Part shown: positions 45,573 to 54,515 of the stretch, piece after piece
How the letters are laid out: each line of letters opens with the position of its first letter
Numbering within the stretch: position 1 is the first letter of the stretch
NCBI RefSeq assembly: GCF_007341385.1
Contig: NZ_VJYD01000009.1
Coordinates: 62,001-126,000, forward strand
Direction of reading: 5' to 3'
From: Flavobacterium daemonense
GTDB lineage: Bacteria; Bacteroidota; Bacteroidia; Flavobacteriales; Flavobacteriaceae
Length of the DNA stretch: 64,000 bases
Notes under the pieces: model-generated
Seen by the model: the letters and a program-made list of their open reading frames with translations, nothing else
What the model was told of the DNA's origin: nothing
The model's database searches: none
Program-made: the position numbers and the translations under genes

Positions 45573-45748
45573 ACGTCAGCAAAACACGATTAGATTAAAG
45601 TTGCGTTTTTATAAGGCTGTAATTACACAGTTTACAAAATTGTAAATTTTAAACCTTAACAATTTACATAATTATCCGCAATTATTCTAAAATTTCACTG
45701 TAAAAGGGTTAGTTTTTGGTTTTTACTTTAACGAAAGAATGAATAAAA

Positions 45749-45834
45749 CTTTGCGCTTTTGCGTCTTTGCGAGATTAAAAAAAGTCTGTTTTAATAGCTT
45801 AGAAACAATCTCGCAAAGACGCAAAGGCGCAAAG
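45749..45834. repeat. Inverted pair of 7-bp periodic arms
   Basis: Two 28-bp arms (45749-45776 and 45807-45834) are almost exact reverse complements. Each contains CTTTGCG-type heptads (left CTTTGCGCTTTTGCGTCT, right AGACGCAAAGGCGCAAAG). They lie just before the 3' end of the GSCFA gene. Confidence 0.8.
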
Positions 45835-45841
45835 AAAAATT

Positions 45842-46801
45842 TTAGAATTTGATTTGTGGAAGCTTTTCACCTAAAAGATTTATTTTCTTTTGAAGATTTG
45901 CTAAGAATTTCTGATGTTGTTCTGACTCTGGATTGAAGCTTCTATGACGCAAACTTTTCTGGATTTCATCTACTTCCTGCATTATTAAAATACTTTCTTG
46001 TGAAATATAATTTTCACTAAAAAGCTTCCAGATATAGTCAATCGCGATTTGATTTGGATGCAGCATATCTTCGGCATAAAAACGATAATCGCGAAGTTCG
46101 TCCATCATGATTTCGTACGAAGGAAAATAATTGTGAATTGTAAATTGTGAATTGTGAATTTTTAAAATCTGATGCAGAGACGTGAATAAATGTGATTTGC
46201 TTAATTGATTTTCGATAAATCCGTCTTTTATGTGGCGAACTGGCGAAACGGTGAAAATGAAATTTATGTTTGGATTTAATGTCTGAATTAAATCGATCGT
46301 ATTTTGAATGTTTTTCTGGATGACTTCAGTCGACAATAATTCTTTTGAGAATTGTTTTTGAGGCACTTTATGACAATTCGCTACAATTTCTTCACTTTCC
46401 AGATTTCTGTAAATCCAAGAAGTTCCGTATGTGATGATAATATGCGAAGCTTCTTTTAATTGTTTATTGGTTTCTGTAATTGCTTTATTTAAAGTTTCAA
46501 GCAATTCTTGTCGGTCGGAATTACTTAAATCAGAATGCACTTCATAGGAATGCCAACGCTCGTTATGAAAGAAAACGTCTTTTTCCTGATAAAAATCCAA
46601 CTCACAAACTCTTCGAAATAATTTCTCAATCGAAACTGGATTAAAAATAATCCCAAACGGATTTGTTTCATTCTGAAATTTAAAATAATCAAATTTCTCC
46701 GCCATATTTTCAGCAAAACAAGAACCAATAGAAAGTATTTTCGAATTATAATCGATTGGATTATTACTTTTTGAAATTGGAATTTGAGTTCTGAATTGCA
46801 T
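45842..46801 (-). CDS. GSCFA domain protein
   Basis: A 319-residue protein of the GSCFA family, probably an SGNH-like hydrolase. The name-giving motif is in KILSIGSCFAENMAE at about 25-39. The region with FIFTVSPVRHIKDG and the later DMLHPNQIAIDYIW resemble hydrolase blocks II-V with a catalytic HPN. Residues about 213-225 (KIHNSQFTIHNYF) are encoded by a heptad repeat, so this loop may be an insertion. No signal peptide is visible. The start at 46801 follows a -7 element at 46818-46825. The substrate is not known. Confidence 0.85.
   Translation of the reverse strand: MQFRTQIPISKSNNPIDYNSKILSIGSCFAENMAEKFDYFKFQNETNPFGIIFNPVSIEKLFRRVCELDFYQEKDVFFHNERWHSYEVHSDLSNSDRQELLETLNKAITETNKQLKEASHIIITYGTSWIYRNLESEEIVANCHKVPQKQFSKELLSTEVIQKNIQNTIDLIQTLNPNINFIFTVSPVRHIKDGFIENQLSKSHLFTSLHQILKIHNSQFTIHNYFPSYEIMMDELRDYRFYAEDMLHPNQIAIDYIWKLFSENYISQESILIMQEVDEIQKSLRHRSFNPESEQHQKFLANLQKKINLLGEKLPQIKF
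46129..46163. repeat. Heptad tract inside the GSCFA gene
   Basis: Five in-register heptads (AATTGTG AATTGTA, then AATTGTG AATTGTG AATTTTT) lie within the coding region and stay in frame. The encoded part is the polar HNSQFTIHN loop. Confidence 0.75.
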
Positions 46802-46900
46802 AATTTAGAGTTTGAAACAAAGTTAAAGATTACTGACCACTCTTTTGATAGAATTTATAAAAAGAAAATCATGCAAAGTCGTGACACTTTTGCTCACTTT

Positions 46901-47002
46901 TGTCATTTCGACGTAAGGAGAAATCACACGAGAAGCTCTACAAAGATTGGCGATTTTGCAAGTGGAATTTCTTGTGTGATTTCTCCTTACGTCGAAATGA
47001 CA
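46901..47002. repeat. Long perfect palindrome (29-bp arms)
   Basis: Left arm 46901-46929 begins TGTCATTTCGACGTAAGGAG; right arm 46974-47002 is its exact reverse complement. The centre contains CTACAAAGATTGGCGATTTT, shared with the half copy at 37100. A related palindrome is at 37203. Confidence 0.9.
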
Positions 47003-47120
47003 AAAAGAACGTGGATCTTGTTGTTATAACAAATCATTCGACTTCACACGAATTAAACAACTATTAAAAGAATTACATTTTTAATAACAAAAATCAACAC
47101 CACAAACCCAAACAATTCCT

Positions 47121-47128
47121 TACTTTTG
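47121..47128 (+). promoter_or_regulatory. ABC transporter gene -7 element
   Basis: TACTTTTG matches TAnnTTTG, 27 bases before the start codon. Confidence 0.5.
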
Positions 47129-47154
47129 CATCTTCCACTTTTCTAAAAAATCAT

Positions 47155-48900
47155 ATGAAATTATTATATTCTTATATAATCAAACACAAAATGCTTTTGT
47201 TTTTTGCTTTGATTATGGCTTCTATAAACATTTGTTTCAGTTTATCAGACTCAATTATTACCGGTAAATTAATGCAGGATTGCGGTGTTGGACTACATAA
47301 ATATGCAGGAAACGCGACCGGTTTTATAAAATCATTATCATTCTGGCTTGGGCTTTCGCTTGGCGCTGCGATGATTTCCAGAATTACCAAAAACTTTCAG
47401 GATTACTTTACGAATGTTGTCATCCAGAGAACCGGTGCTCAAATGTACACGGACGGAATCAAAAAATCTTTAGATCTTCCTTATGCCGAATTTGAAGACC
47501 AACGAAGCGGTGAAACTTTGAGCAAACTGACTAAAGTTCGTTCTGATTCTGAGAAATTGATTACGCTTTCGATCTCGCTGATTTTTCAAACCATCATCGG
47601 GTTCATATTTGTAATTGTGTACGTTGCCCGAATTGATTATCGTATTTCGATTATCTTTTTAATTACGGCGCCAATTATTGCTTTGGTAAGTTCGTATCTA
47701 GGCAAAAAAATCAAAGTCGTTTCTAAAAAAATCGTGAACCAAACCAATGCCTTAGCGGGTTCTACAACAGAAAGTTTACGAAATATTGAATTGGTAAAAA
47801 GTCTTGGATTAACGTACCAAGAAGAAAAGCGTTTGAATTTAAACACTTTTAAAATTCTACAATTAGAGTTAGAGAAAATCCGCTTTATAAGAAGTTTGAG
47901 TTTTATTCAAGGAACAACAGTTCACTTTTTAAGAACTTGCGTTGTTTTTACGCTGTATTATTTCTTGTTTGGAGGAAAAATTATTGTTGGTGATTTATTG
48001 ACAATGGTATTCTTCACTTTCTTCATTTTTGGACCTTTACAAGAACTCGGAAACTTTATTATTGCAATTAATGAAACCAAAGTTTCGATGGAAAACTTTA
48101 GAGTTTTATTGAATGCTCCTAAAGAATTCCGCCCAAAAACGCCAAAACATGTTGGTGCAATTCAGTCGTTATTATTTTCGAATGTGAGTTTCAAACATAA
48201 AACAGCCAAATTTAAAGCGGTTGAAAACATTAATTTCGAAATCAAACAAGGACAGACCGTTGCATTTGTAGGGCCGTCGGGTTCAGGAAAAACCACTTTA
48301 GTAAAATTGCTTGTTGGTTTATATACACCGGCCGAAGGTCAGGTTTTATACAACGATATTGATTCTACAGAAATTGACTTATTGGATTTAAGAAAACAAT
48401 TAGGATTTGTTACTCAAGATGCTCAATTATTCTCAGGAACTATTCGTGAAAACTTATTATTCGTGAAGCCAAATGCAACCGATGAAGAATTATATGACGC
48501 CCTTAAACGTGCAAGCTGCGATAAACTTTTAAGACGTGCCGAAGATGGCTTGAACACCACAATTGGTGAAGGCGGAATTAAAGTTTCAGGTGGAGAAAAA
48601 CAACGTTTGTCTATTGCCAGAGCGATTTTAAGAAATCCGAATTTATTGATTTTTGACGAAGCAACTTCTGCTTTAGATTCGATTACCGAAGAAGAAATTA
48701 ACGCTACGATTAGAAATATTTCAGATAAAAACAGAATTACGGTTTTAATCGCACACCGTTTATCAACTGTTATGCACGCTGATAGAATTTTTGTTTTGGA
48801 ACAAGGTAAAATCATCGAGCAAGGAAAACACGAAGATTTGATCGTCGAGAAAGGATTGTATTACGCAATGTGGCGCCAGCAAATTGGGGAAAGAAAATAG
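47155..48900 (+). CDS. ABC exporter (fused membrane and ATP-binding domains)
   Basis: A 581-residue half-transporter that would work as a homodimer. Residues 1-310 form the six-helix membrane domain. The ATP-binding domain has Walker A GPSGSGKTT at 373-381, signature VSGGEKQRLSIARAIL, Walker B LLIFDEATSALD and the H-loop IAHRLSTVMHADR. The order and length match MsbA- or multidrug-type exporters. The cargo is not visible; no adjacent accessory gene helps. It has its own promoter element and ends near a nested repeat region. Confidence 0.95.
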   Translation: MKLLYSYIIKHKMLLFFALIMASINICFSLSDSIITGKLMQDCGVGLHKYAGNATGFIKSLSFWLGLSLGAAMISRITKNFQDYFTNVVIQRTGAQMYTDGIKKSLDLPYAEFEDQRSGETLSKLTKVRSDSEKLITLSISLIFQTIIGFIFVIVYVARIDYRISIIFLITAPIIALVSSYLGKKIKVVSKKIVNQTNALAGSTTESLRNIELVKSLGLTYQEEKRLNLNTFKILQLELEKIRFIRSLSFIQGTTVHFLRTCVVFTLYYFLFGGKIIVGDLLTMVFFTFFIFGPLQELGNFIIAINETKVSMENFRVLLNAPKEFRPKTPKHVGAIQSLLFSNVSFKHKTAKFKAVENINFEIKQGQTVAFVGPSGSGKTTLVKLLVGLYTPAEGQVLYNDIDSTEIDLLDLRKQLGFVTQDAQLFSGTIRENLLFVKPNATDEELYDALKRASCDKLLRRAEDGLNTTIGEGGIKVSGGEKQRLSIARAILRNPNLLIFDEATSALDSITEEEINATIRNISDKNRITVLIAHRLSTVMHADRIFVLEQGKIIEQGKHEDLIVEKGLYYAMWRQQIGERK

Positions 48901-48904
48901 TTTT

Positions 48905-49165
48905 TCTAAAGGTTCTGAGATGCTAAGATACTAAGGGACTAAGTTTTTTTGAATAGCGTCCAACTTTAGCTGGATGGGTGATAAATTAAAGTTGAAGGGC
49001 TTTAGCCAAACGTAATCGTTTGGCTAAAGCCCTTTTATTCACCATTTCATCATCCAGCTAAAGCTGGACGCTATTAAACACAAAACCCGACAGGTTTTAA
49101 AAACCTGTCGGGTTTACTTTTATAAAAAACTTAGAACCTTAGTCCCTTAGCATCTTAGCATCTTT
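48905..49165. repeat. Nested inverted-repeat region after the ABC transporter
   Basis: Outer arms are octad tracts: TTCTGAGA TGCTAAGA and on (48913-48944), and the inverse ACTTAGAA CCTTAGTC and on (49129-49160). Inside lie arms with AATAGCGTCCAACTTTAGCT (from 48952) and AGCTAAAGCTGGACGCTATT (to 49075). Innermost is GGGCTTTAGCCAAACG facing CGTTTGGCTAAAGCCC (about 48998-49033). A separate 33-bp palindrome follows at 49083. It lies between convergent genes. Confidence 0.8.
49083..49115. terminator. Palindromic terminator, copy of that at 18176
   Basis: A 33-bp palindrome identical to 18176-18208, followed by T-rich sequence. It lies 49 bases before the alaS stop, between convergent genes. Confidence 0.8.
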
Positions 49166-51794
49166 ATTTAACGAAATCCACCGCTTTAGCAAGCGCCTCA
49201 GCAATTCCGTCAACATTTTTACCCCCTGCAGTTGCGAAGAAAGGCTGACCTCCTCCTCCACCTTGGATGTATTTTCCTAATTCGCGAACCACTTGTCCTG
49301 CATTTAGGTTTTTCTCTGCAACAATTTCTTTAGAAATATAACAAGTCAACATTGGTTTTCCTTCATGAGCTGTAGCGAAAACTACAAATAAGTTGTGATA
49401 CGAATTACCTAATTCGTAAGCCAAATCTTTTGCGCCTTCCGGATTTAAATCTACTTGTTTTGCTAAAAACTGAACTCCATTGATTTCTTGCAACTCTTTA
49501 GCCAAATCAGCTTTCATGTTTTTCGCTTTATCTTTTAATAAAGCTTCTAATTGCTTTTTCAACTGTGCATTTTCATCTTGCAATGCTAAGATTGATTTTA
49601 CAGGATCTTGAGCATTTTTCAGCGCTTCTTTAATTTCGTTTAAAGCAACAGCTTGAGACTCAAAATACTCTTTTGCTGCTTCACTTGTGATCGCCTCAAT
49701 TCTTCTTATTCCTGACGCAACTGCACCTTCTGAAACAATTTTGAAATGCCAGATATCAGATGTATTTGGAACGTGTGTTCCTCCGCATAACTCAACAGAA
49801 TCACCGAATTTAATCATACGAACCAAATCACCATATTTCTCACCAAATAAAGCTATTGCGCCCTCTTCAAGTGCTTGCTCTTTTGGGATTGCTCTTTTTT
49901 CAATTAAAGGCAAACTCTCACGAATTCTCGCATTTACAAAGTTTTCTACTTCTTCTAATTCCTCATCGGTAACTTTAGAAAAATGAGAAAAGTCAAAACG
50001 CAATGAAGCGTTTCTTACCATCGAACCTTTTTGCTCGATATGTGTTCCTAAAATCTTGCGTAAACCTTGGTGCAACAAGTGCGTAGCCGTGTGGTTTGAC
50101 GACGTTTTGGCTCTTTGAGTTGCATCAACAACTGCATTAAAAGTTGCTGTAATATTTTCTGGCAACGATTGTGTTAAATGAATCGTCTGATTGTTTTCTT
50201 TTTTAGTATCGATGATATAGGTAATATCTCCGTTTTGAGATTCTAAATATCCTTTGTCACCCGTTTGTCCTCCGCTTTCTCCGTAAAATGGAGTTGCATT
50301 GAAAACCAATTGGTAGATTTCGCCGTCTTTTACACTGTCAACTCTACGGTATTTAGTGATTTTTACTTGATGTGCTAATCTGTCATAACCAACAAATTCC
50401 TGAATATCATCTTCAACAATGACGTTCCAGTCTCCAGCAGTAACTTTTGATGCGGCACGAGATCTTTCTTTTTGCAATTGCAATTGTTCTTGGAACCCAG
50501 CTTCATCTAATTTCAATCCTTTTTCAGAAAGAATCAAAGCCGTTAAATCGATTGGAAAACCATAAGTATCATACAATTCAAATGCTTTTTTACCATCGAT
50601 TGTATCTCCTGTATTGTTTAAAATTACAGCATCTAAAAGAATCAATCCTTGATCTAGCGTTCTTAGGAAAGAACTTTCTTCTTCACGGATAACATTTGAG
50701 CAAAGTGCTTTTTGAGATCTGATCTCTGGGAAAGAATCGCCCATTTGCTCGCTCAAAGTTTCAACCAATTTATAAATAAACGGTTCTTTAATTCCTAAGA
50801 AAGTAAATCCGTAACGAATTGCACGACGCAAAATTCTACGAATTACATATCCAGCCCCAGTATTAGATGGCAATTGTCCATCGGCAATAGCAAAAGCTAC
50901 AGCACGAACGTGATCTGCCACAACGCGAATAGCAATATTTACTTTTTCTTCAGCTTCGTTTGACGCTTTAACGGTATATTTTGCACCTGTAATTGTTTCG
51001 ATTTCTCTAATCAAAGGCATGAAAACATCAGTATCATAGTTTGATGTTTTTCCTTGTAATGCCATACACAAACGCTCAAATCCCATTCCAGTATCAACGT
51101 GTTGTGCAGGAAGTTTTTCTAACGAACCATCAGCTTTACGGTTGAATTCCATAAATACGTTATTCCAGATTTCAACTACTTGCGGATGGTCATTGTTTAC
51201 CAAGCTTTTTCCAGATACAAGCGCTTTTTCTTCCTCAGAACGTAAATCAACGTGAATTTCAGAACAAGGTCCGCATGGTCCTTGATCACCCATTTCCCAG
51301 AAATTGTCTTTTTTGTTTCCAAGGATAATTCGGTCTTCGTCAATTAAAGTTTTCCAGATATCCCAAGCTTCTTGATCAAACGGAACATTATCTTCTTTGC
51401 TTCCTTCAAAAACAGAAACATAAAGTTTGTCTTTCGGAATTTTATAAACTTCTGTCAATAATTCCCAAGCCCAGTTGATTGCTTCTTTTTTGAAGTAATC
51501 ACCAAAGGACCAGTTTCCTAACATTTCAAACATAGTGTGGTGATACGTATCAATACCCACTTCTTCAAGATCGTTATGTTTTCCTGAAACACGAAGACAT
51601 TTTTGCGTATCGGCGATTCTTGGGCTTTTTGGCGTTCCGTTTCCTAAGAAAAATTCTTTAAACTGGGCCATTCCCGAGTTGTTGAACATTAAGGTTGGGT
51701 CGTCTTTAAGCACAATAGGAGCCGAAGGAACGATTGTATGCCCTTTGCTCTCAAAAAAATCTAAAAATTGTTTACGTACGTCTTGTGATTTCAT
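49164..51794 (-). CDS. alaS: Alanine-tRNA ligase
   Basis: An 876-residue class II alanyl-tRNA synthetase. The catalytic core begins [19 protein letters not shown] and includes the [16 protein letters not shown] motif. The editing domain has the zinc-site HTATHLLH (HxxxH) and the CGGTHV motif. The C-terminal DHHA1-like domain contains the glycine-rich [15 protein letters not shown]. Full length and normal. It charges tRNA-Ala and clears mischarged Ser or Gly. The gene is alone on the minus strand, divergent from the M23 peptidase gene. Confidence 0.98.
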   Translation of the reverse strand: MKSQDVRKQFLDFFESKGHTIVPSAPIVLKDDPTLMFNNSGMAQFKEFFLGNGTPKSPRIADTQKCLRVSGKHNDLEEVGIDTYHHTMFEMLGNWSFGDYFKKEAINWAWELLTEVYKIPKDKLYVSVFEGSKEDNVPFDQEAWDIWKTLIDEDRIILGNKKDNFWEMGDQGPCGPCSEIHVDLRSEEEKALVSGKSLVNNDHPQVVEIWNNVFMEFNRKADGSLEKLPAQHVDTGMGFERLCMALQGKTSNYDTDVFMPLIREIETITGAKYTVKASNEAEEKVNIAIRVVADHVRAVAFAIADGQLPSNTGAGYVIRRILRRAIRYGFTFLGIKEPFIYKLVETLSEQMGDSFPEIRSQKALCSNVIREEESSFLRTLDQGLILLDAVILNNTGDTIDGKKAFELYDTYGFPIDLTALILSEKGLKLDEAGFQEQLQLQKERSRAASKVTAGDWNVIVEDDIQEFVGYDRLAHQVKITKYRRVDSVKDGEIYQLVFNATPFYGESGGQTGDKGYLESQNGDITYIIDTKKENNQTIHLTQSLPENITATFNAVVDATQRAKTSSNHTATHLLHQGLRKILGTHIEQKGSMVRNASLRFDFSHFSKVTDEELEEVENFVNARIRESLPLIEKRAIPKEQALEEGAIALFGEKYGDLVRMIKFGDSVELCGGTHVPNTSDIWHFKIVSEGAVASGIRRIEAITSEAAKEYFESQAVALNEIKEALKNAQDPVKSILALQDENAQLKKQLEALLKDKAKNMKADLAKELQEINGVQFLAKQVDLNPEGAKDLAYELGNSYHNLFVVFATAHEGKPMLTCYISKEIVAEKNLNAGQVVRELGKYIQGGGGGQPFFATAGGKNVDGIAEALAKAVDFVK

Positions 51795-51799
51795 ATTTA

Positions 51800-51972
51800 A
51801 ATTAGAAAATGTGTCAATTTGATAATGTGATAATTTGAAAATATGTTAATTAGATAATTCATCAATCTGAAAATCTGACCATTAGATTTTTAATTAAAAA
51901 CGGTAAAATTTAAAACAACAAATTCCGTTTTTAATACATTATCTAATTATCAAATTGACACATTATCTAATT
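51800..51972. repeat. Octad tract with inverted partner upstream of alaS
   Basis: Eleven consecutive octads run from 51800 to 51887 (AATTAGAA AATGTGTC, AATTTGAT AATGTGAT, AATTTGAA AATATGTT and on). An inverted partner of five octads (ATCTAATT ATCAAATT, GACACATT ATCTAATT) runs from 51933 to 51972. The register is exact while the octad sequences vary. Several octad words recur at 27299-27506. Confidence 0.85.
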
Positions 51973-52015
51973 GCTTTATTCTTGAAAAAAAGCGTCGGAC
52001 AGCTGAAACATTTAG

Positions 52016-52023
52016 TAATTTTG
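52016..52023 (+). promoter_or_regulatory. M23 peptidase gene -7 element
   Basis: TAATTTTG matches TAnnTTTG, 48 bases before the start codon. Confidence 0.45.
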
Positions 52024-52070
52024 TTCGACTAACTTATTTTACAAGCTGCAAAAATAGCGTATTTTAAAAT

Positions 52071-53048
52071 ATGGCGAAAGTAAAATATTATTACGACTCA
52101 GAAAATCTGGCTTATACAAAAATAAAAACCAGAAAAAGAATCAAAATTGGCTACGCCTTGCTGTTTTTGCTGGCTTCAGCTTTATTTGGCTTTTTAATTT
52201 TGGTGCTTCTAATTAATACTCCTTATTTTAAAACTCCAAAAGATCGTTTGCAGACACGTGAAATTGAAAACCTAAAGCTTCAATACGCCATTTTAAACAA
52301 AAAAATGGATGAAATTGATGATGTTGCCGAAGCTTTAGAGGAAAGAGACAATAATATTTATCGCATTTATTTTAATAAAGCCGAAATTCCGGATTCAATC
52401 AGAAAAGAAGGTTTCAGAGATCCGAACAGATATAAAAAATTAGAAGGCTACAACAATTCACAATTAGTACTAAATACGACAAAACGAATTGATAAACTTT
52501 CGAAAGAATTAGCTATTCAATCCAAATCATTAGATGAAATTTTGAAATTAGCGAGTACAAAAGGCAATTTATTGCTGGCGATTCCGGCAATTCAGCCTGT
52601 TCAAAATGAAAATTTAAAACGCGTCGCTTCGGGTTTTGGATACAGAATCGACCCTTTCACGAAAGTGCGAAAAATGCACAACGGAATGGATTTTACTGCC
52701 AATACTGGCTCTCCCGTATATGCAACCGGCGACGGAGTAATTGAAAGAGCCGACAATACTGCTTCTGGATATGGAAATCATGTGGTGATCAGGCATGGTT
52801 TTGGCTACGAGAGTTTGTATGCGCATTTGAGCAAATACAATTGCAGGCCGGGACAAAAAGTAAAAAGAGGCGATATTATTGGTTATGTGGGAAGCACGGG
52901 AAGATCTGAAGGACCACATTGCCATTATGAAGTTCATAAAGACGGAAAAGTCGTAAATCCGCTGAACTTTTATTACGGAAATATTTCGGCTGTCGAATAC
53001 GTTGCAATTTCGCATATGGCCAACCAAGAAAATCAGTCATTAGATTAA
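52071..53048 (+). CDS. M23 family metallopeptidase, membrane-anchored
   Basis: A 325-residue peptidase with one membrane segment (about 27-49, YALLFLLASALFGFLILVLL) and a coiled-coil-rich stretch to residue 165. The M23 (LytM/peptidase) domain is at about 185-305. Zinc ligands are visible: H203 and D207 in KMHNGMDF and H285 in HCHYE; H252 in SLYAHLSKY completes the site. Such enzymes cut peptide cross-links in peptidoglycan or regulate wall hydrolases. The MerR gene starts 46 bases downstream, and LemA and TPM genes follow on the same strand. Confidence 0.93.
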   Translation: MAKVKYYYDSENLAYTKIKTRKRIKIGYALLFLLASALFGFLILVLLINTPYFKTPKDRLQTREIENLKLQYAILNKKMDEIDDVAEALEERDNNIYRIYFNKAEIPDSIRKEGFRDPNRYKKLEGYNNSQLVLNTTKRIDKLSKELAIQSKSLDEILKLASTKGNLLLAIPAIQPVQNENLKRVASGFGYRIDPFTKVRKMHNGMDFTANTGSPVYATGDGVIERADNTASGYGNHVVIRHGFGYESLYAHLSKYNCRPGQKVKRGDIIGYVGSTGRSEGPHCHYEVHKDGKVVNPLNFYYGNISAVEYVAISHMANQENQSLD

Positions 53049-53094
53049 TACTATAAAAAGTGTTATTTTTGAAATAAATTAGAAATACAAAAAC

Positions 53095-53427
53095 ATGCAC
53101 ATTGAGCTTTCAAAAGATAAAAGATATTACAGTATTGGCGAAGTCGCCAAAGCTTTTAATGTCAATGCATCCTTGATACGATTTTGGGACAGTGAATTTG
53201 ATATCCTCAAACCAAAAAAGAACGCCAAAGGCAACAGAATGTTTACGCCCGAAGATGTTACCAACTTACAATTGATTTATCATTTAGTCAAAGAAAGAGG
53301 TTTTACGCTAGAAGGAGCTAAAACACACTTAAAAGAGGGTCAAAAGAAAACATTAGATAAATTCGAAATAATACGTAAATTAGAGTCCATTAAAATACAG
53401 TTGAACGACATCAAAAACGAATTGTAA
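53095..53427 (+). CDS. MerR family transcriptional regulator
   Basis: A 110-residue regulator that is essentially a MerR-type winged helix-turn-helix (YYSIGEVAKAFNVNASLIRF) and a short dimerisation helix. Recognition part is WDSEFDILKPKKNAKGNRMF, then DVTNLQLIYHLVKERGFTL. It has no C-terminal ligand domain or cysteine site, so the signal it senses is unknown. It is encoded between the M23 peptidase and lemA. Confidence 0.92.
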   Translation: MHIELSKDKRYYSIGEVAKAFNVNASLIRFWDSEFDILKPKKNAKGNRMFTPEDVTNLQLIYHLVKERGFTLEGAKTHLKEGQKKTLDKFEIIRKLESIKIQLNDIKNEL

Positions 53428-53461
53428 TTAAAAATAGAAATAAACTTAAATCAAAACAGAT

Positions 53462-54043
53462 ATGAAAAAATGGTTAATCCCCGTAGGAATTATTATTGCA
53501 CTAATTGCGATCATTGCTTTTTGGTCAATTGGAATAAAAAATACTGGTTTGCAAAAAAGTCAAGCAGTTAATAAAGAATGGGGAAATGTTCAAACAGCTT
53601 ATCAAAGACGTAATGATCTTATTGGAAATTTAGTAAACACTGTGAAAGGTGCAGCTGATTTTGAAAAATCGACTTTAACGGCAGTTATTGAAGCTCGTGC
53701 AAAAGCTACTTCAGTAACAATTGATCCAAGTAATGTGACTCCAGAGCAATTAAAAGAATTCAACCAGGCTCAAAGTGGCGTAAGTTCATCATTGTCAAGA
53801 TTATTGGTTTCTGTTGAACAATATCCAACTTTGAAGGCAAATGAGAATTTCTTGAAATTACAAGATGAATTAGCAAGTACAGAAAATCAAATTTTAACAG
53901 CTAGAACTCGTTTCAACGAAGCTGTACAAGATTACAATGGTTACGTTCTTTCGATTCCAAACAAATGGTTCTTGGACTATAAGGAAAAACCATATTTCGA
54001 GGCCTCTACTGGAGCAGACAAACCTGTTGAAGTAAAATTCTAA
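53462..54043 (+). CDS. lemA: LemA family protein
   Basis: A 193-residue LemA protein. One N-terminal membrane segment (WLIPVGIIIALIAIIAFWSIG) is followed by a helical body with the family segments VNKEWGNVQTAYQRRNDLIG and ENQILTARTRFNEAVQDYN. It ends with FLDYKEKPYFEASTG. LemA proteins are inner-membrane, with a coiled-coil body outside or inside the cell; the exact role is unclear. Its usual neighbours, TPM-domain proteins, follow 31 and about 470 bases downstream. Confidence 0.94.
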   Translation: MKKWLIPVGIIIALIAIIAFWSIGIKNTGLQKSQAVNKEWGNVQTAYQRRNDLIGNLVNTVKGAADFEKSTLTAVIEARAKATSVTIDPSNVTPEQLKEFNQAQSGVSSSLSRLLVSVEQYPTLKANENFLKLQDELASTENQILTARTRFNEAVQDYNGYVLSIPNKWFLDYKEKPYFEASTGADKPVEVKF

Positions 54044-54073
54044 AATCTACAATCTAAACTCTAAAATCATTCC
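54039..54073. repeat. Heptad tract starting at the lemA stop codon
   Basis: TCTAAAA TCTACAA TCTAAAC TCTAAAA TCATTCC run in register through the gap between lemA and the first TPM gene. The first heptad contains the TAA stop of lemA. Confidence 0.7.
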
Positions 54074-54074
54074 C

Positions 54075-54512
54075 ATGTCACAAGTAGAAGATTTTTTATC
54101 CAAAGAAGAAGAACAAGAAATTGTTGAAGCTATTCGCGTGGCCGAAAATAATACTTCTGGCGAAATTAGAGTACATATAGAACAAACAACTTCTAAAGTT
54201 CCTTTTGACAGGGCTTTAGAAGTTTTTCATGAATTGCGAATGAATGAAACCCAGCAACAAAATGGCGTTTTATTTTACTTTGCCGTAGCCGATAAAAATT
54301 TTGCTATTTGCGGAGACAAAGGAATAAACGATGTCGTATCTGATGATTTTTGGGATAGTACCAAAGACAAAATGGTCGAACAATTTAAGGCTGGAAACTT
54401 TAAAAAAGGTATTGTCGAAGGTATTTTGAATGCTGGAGAGCAATTAAAAAAATACTTTCCGTGGTCTGAAGACGATACTAATGAATTATCTAACGAAATC
54501 TCAAAAGGATAA
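54075..54512 (+). CDS. TPM domain protein
   Basis: A 145-residue protein that is nearly all a TPM domain (TLP18.3/Psb32/MOLO-1). The core is EIVEAIRVAENNTSGEIRVH, followed by VLFYFAVADKNFAICGDKGI and the later GNFKKGIVEGILNAGEQLK. No signal peptide or membrane segment is visible, so this one is probably cytosolic or peripheral. The TPM domain is of unknown activity in most bacteria; some plant members are phosphatases. It sits between lemA and a second TPM gene, only 3 bases away. Confidence 0.88.
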   Translation: MSQVEDFLSKEEEQEIVEAIRVAENNTSGEIRVHIEQTTSKVPFDRALEVFHELRMNETQQQNGVLFYFAVADKNFAICGDKGINDVVSDDFWDSTKDKMVEQFKAGNFKKGIVEGILNAGEQLKKYFPWSEDDTNELSNEISKG

Positions 54513-54515
54513 ATA

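Larger units (their letters stand above)
46802..47154. other. Palindrome-containing gap between the GSCFA and ABC transporter genes
   Basis: The GSCFA promoter (minus strand TAACTTTG, 46818-46825) is next to that gene. A long palindrome occupies 46901-47002. The ABC transporter -7 element TACTTTTG is at 47121-47128. The stretch between 47003 and 47110 is AT-rich and shows nothing else. Confidence 0.6.

Noticed and set aside
46784-47029. An 81-codon open frame on the plus strand before the ABC transporter gene
   Set aside because: It overlaps the GSCFA start and the long palindrome at 46901-47002. The frame is explained by the repeat.
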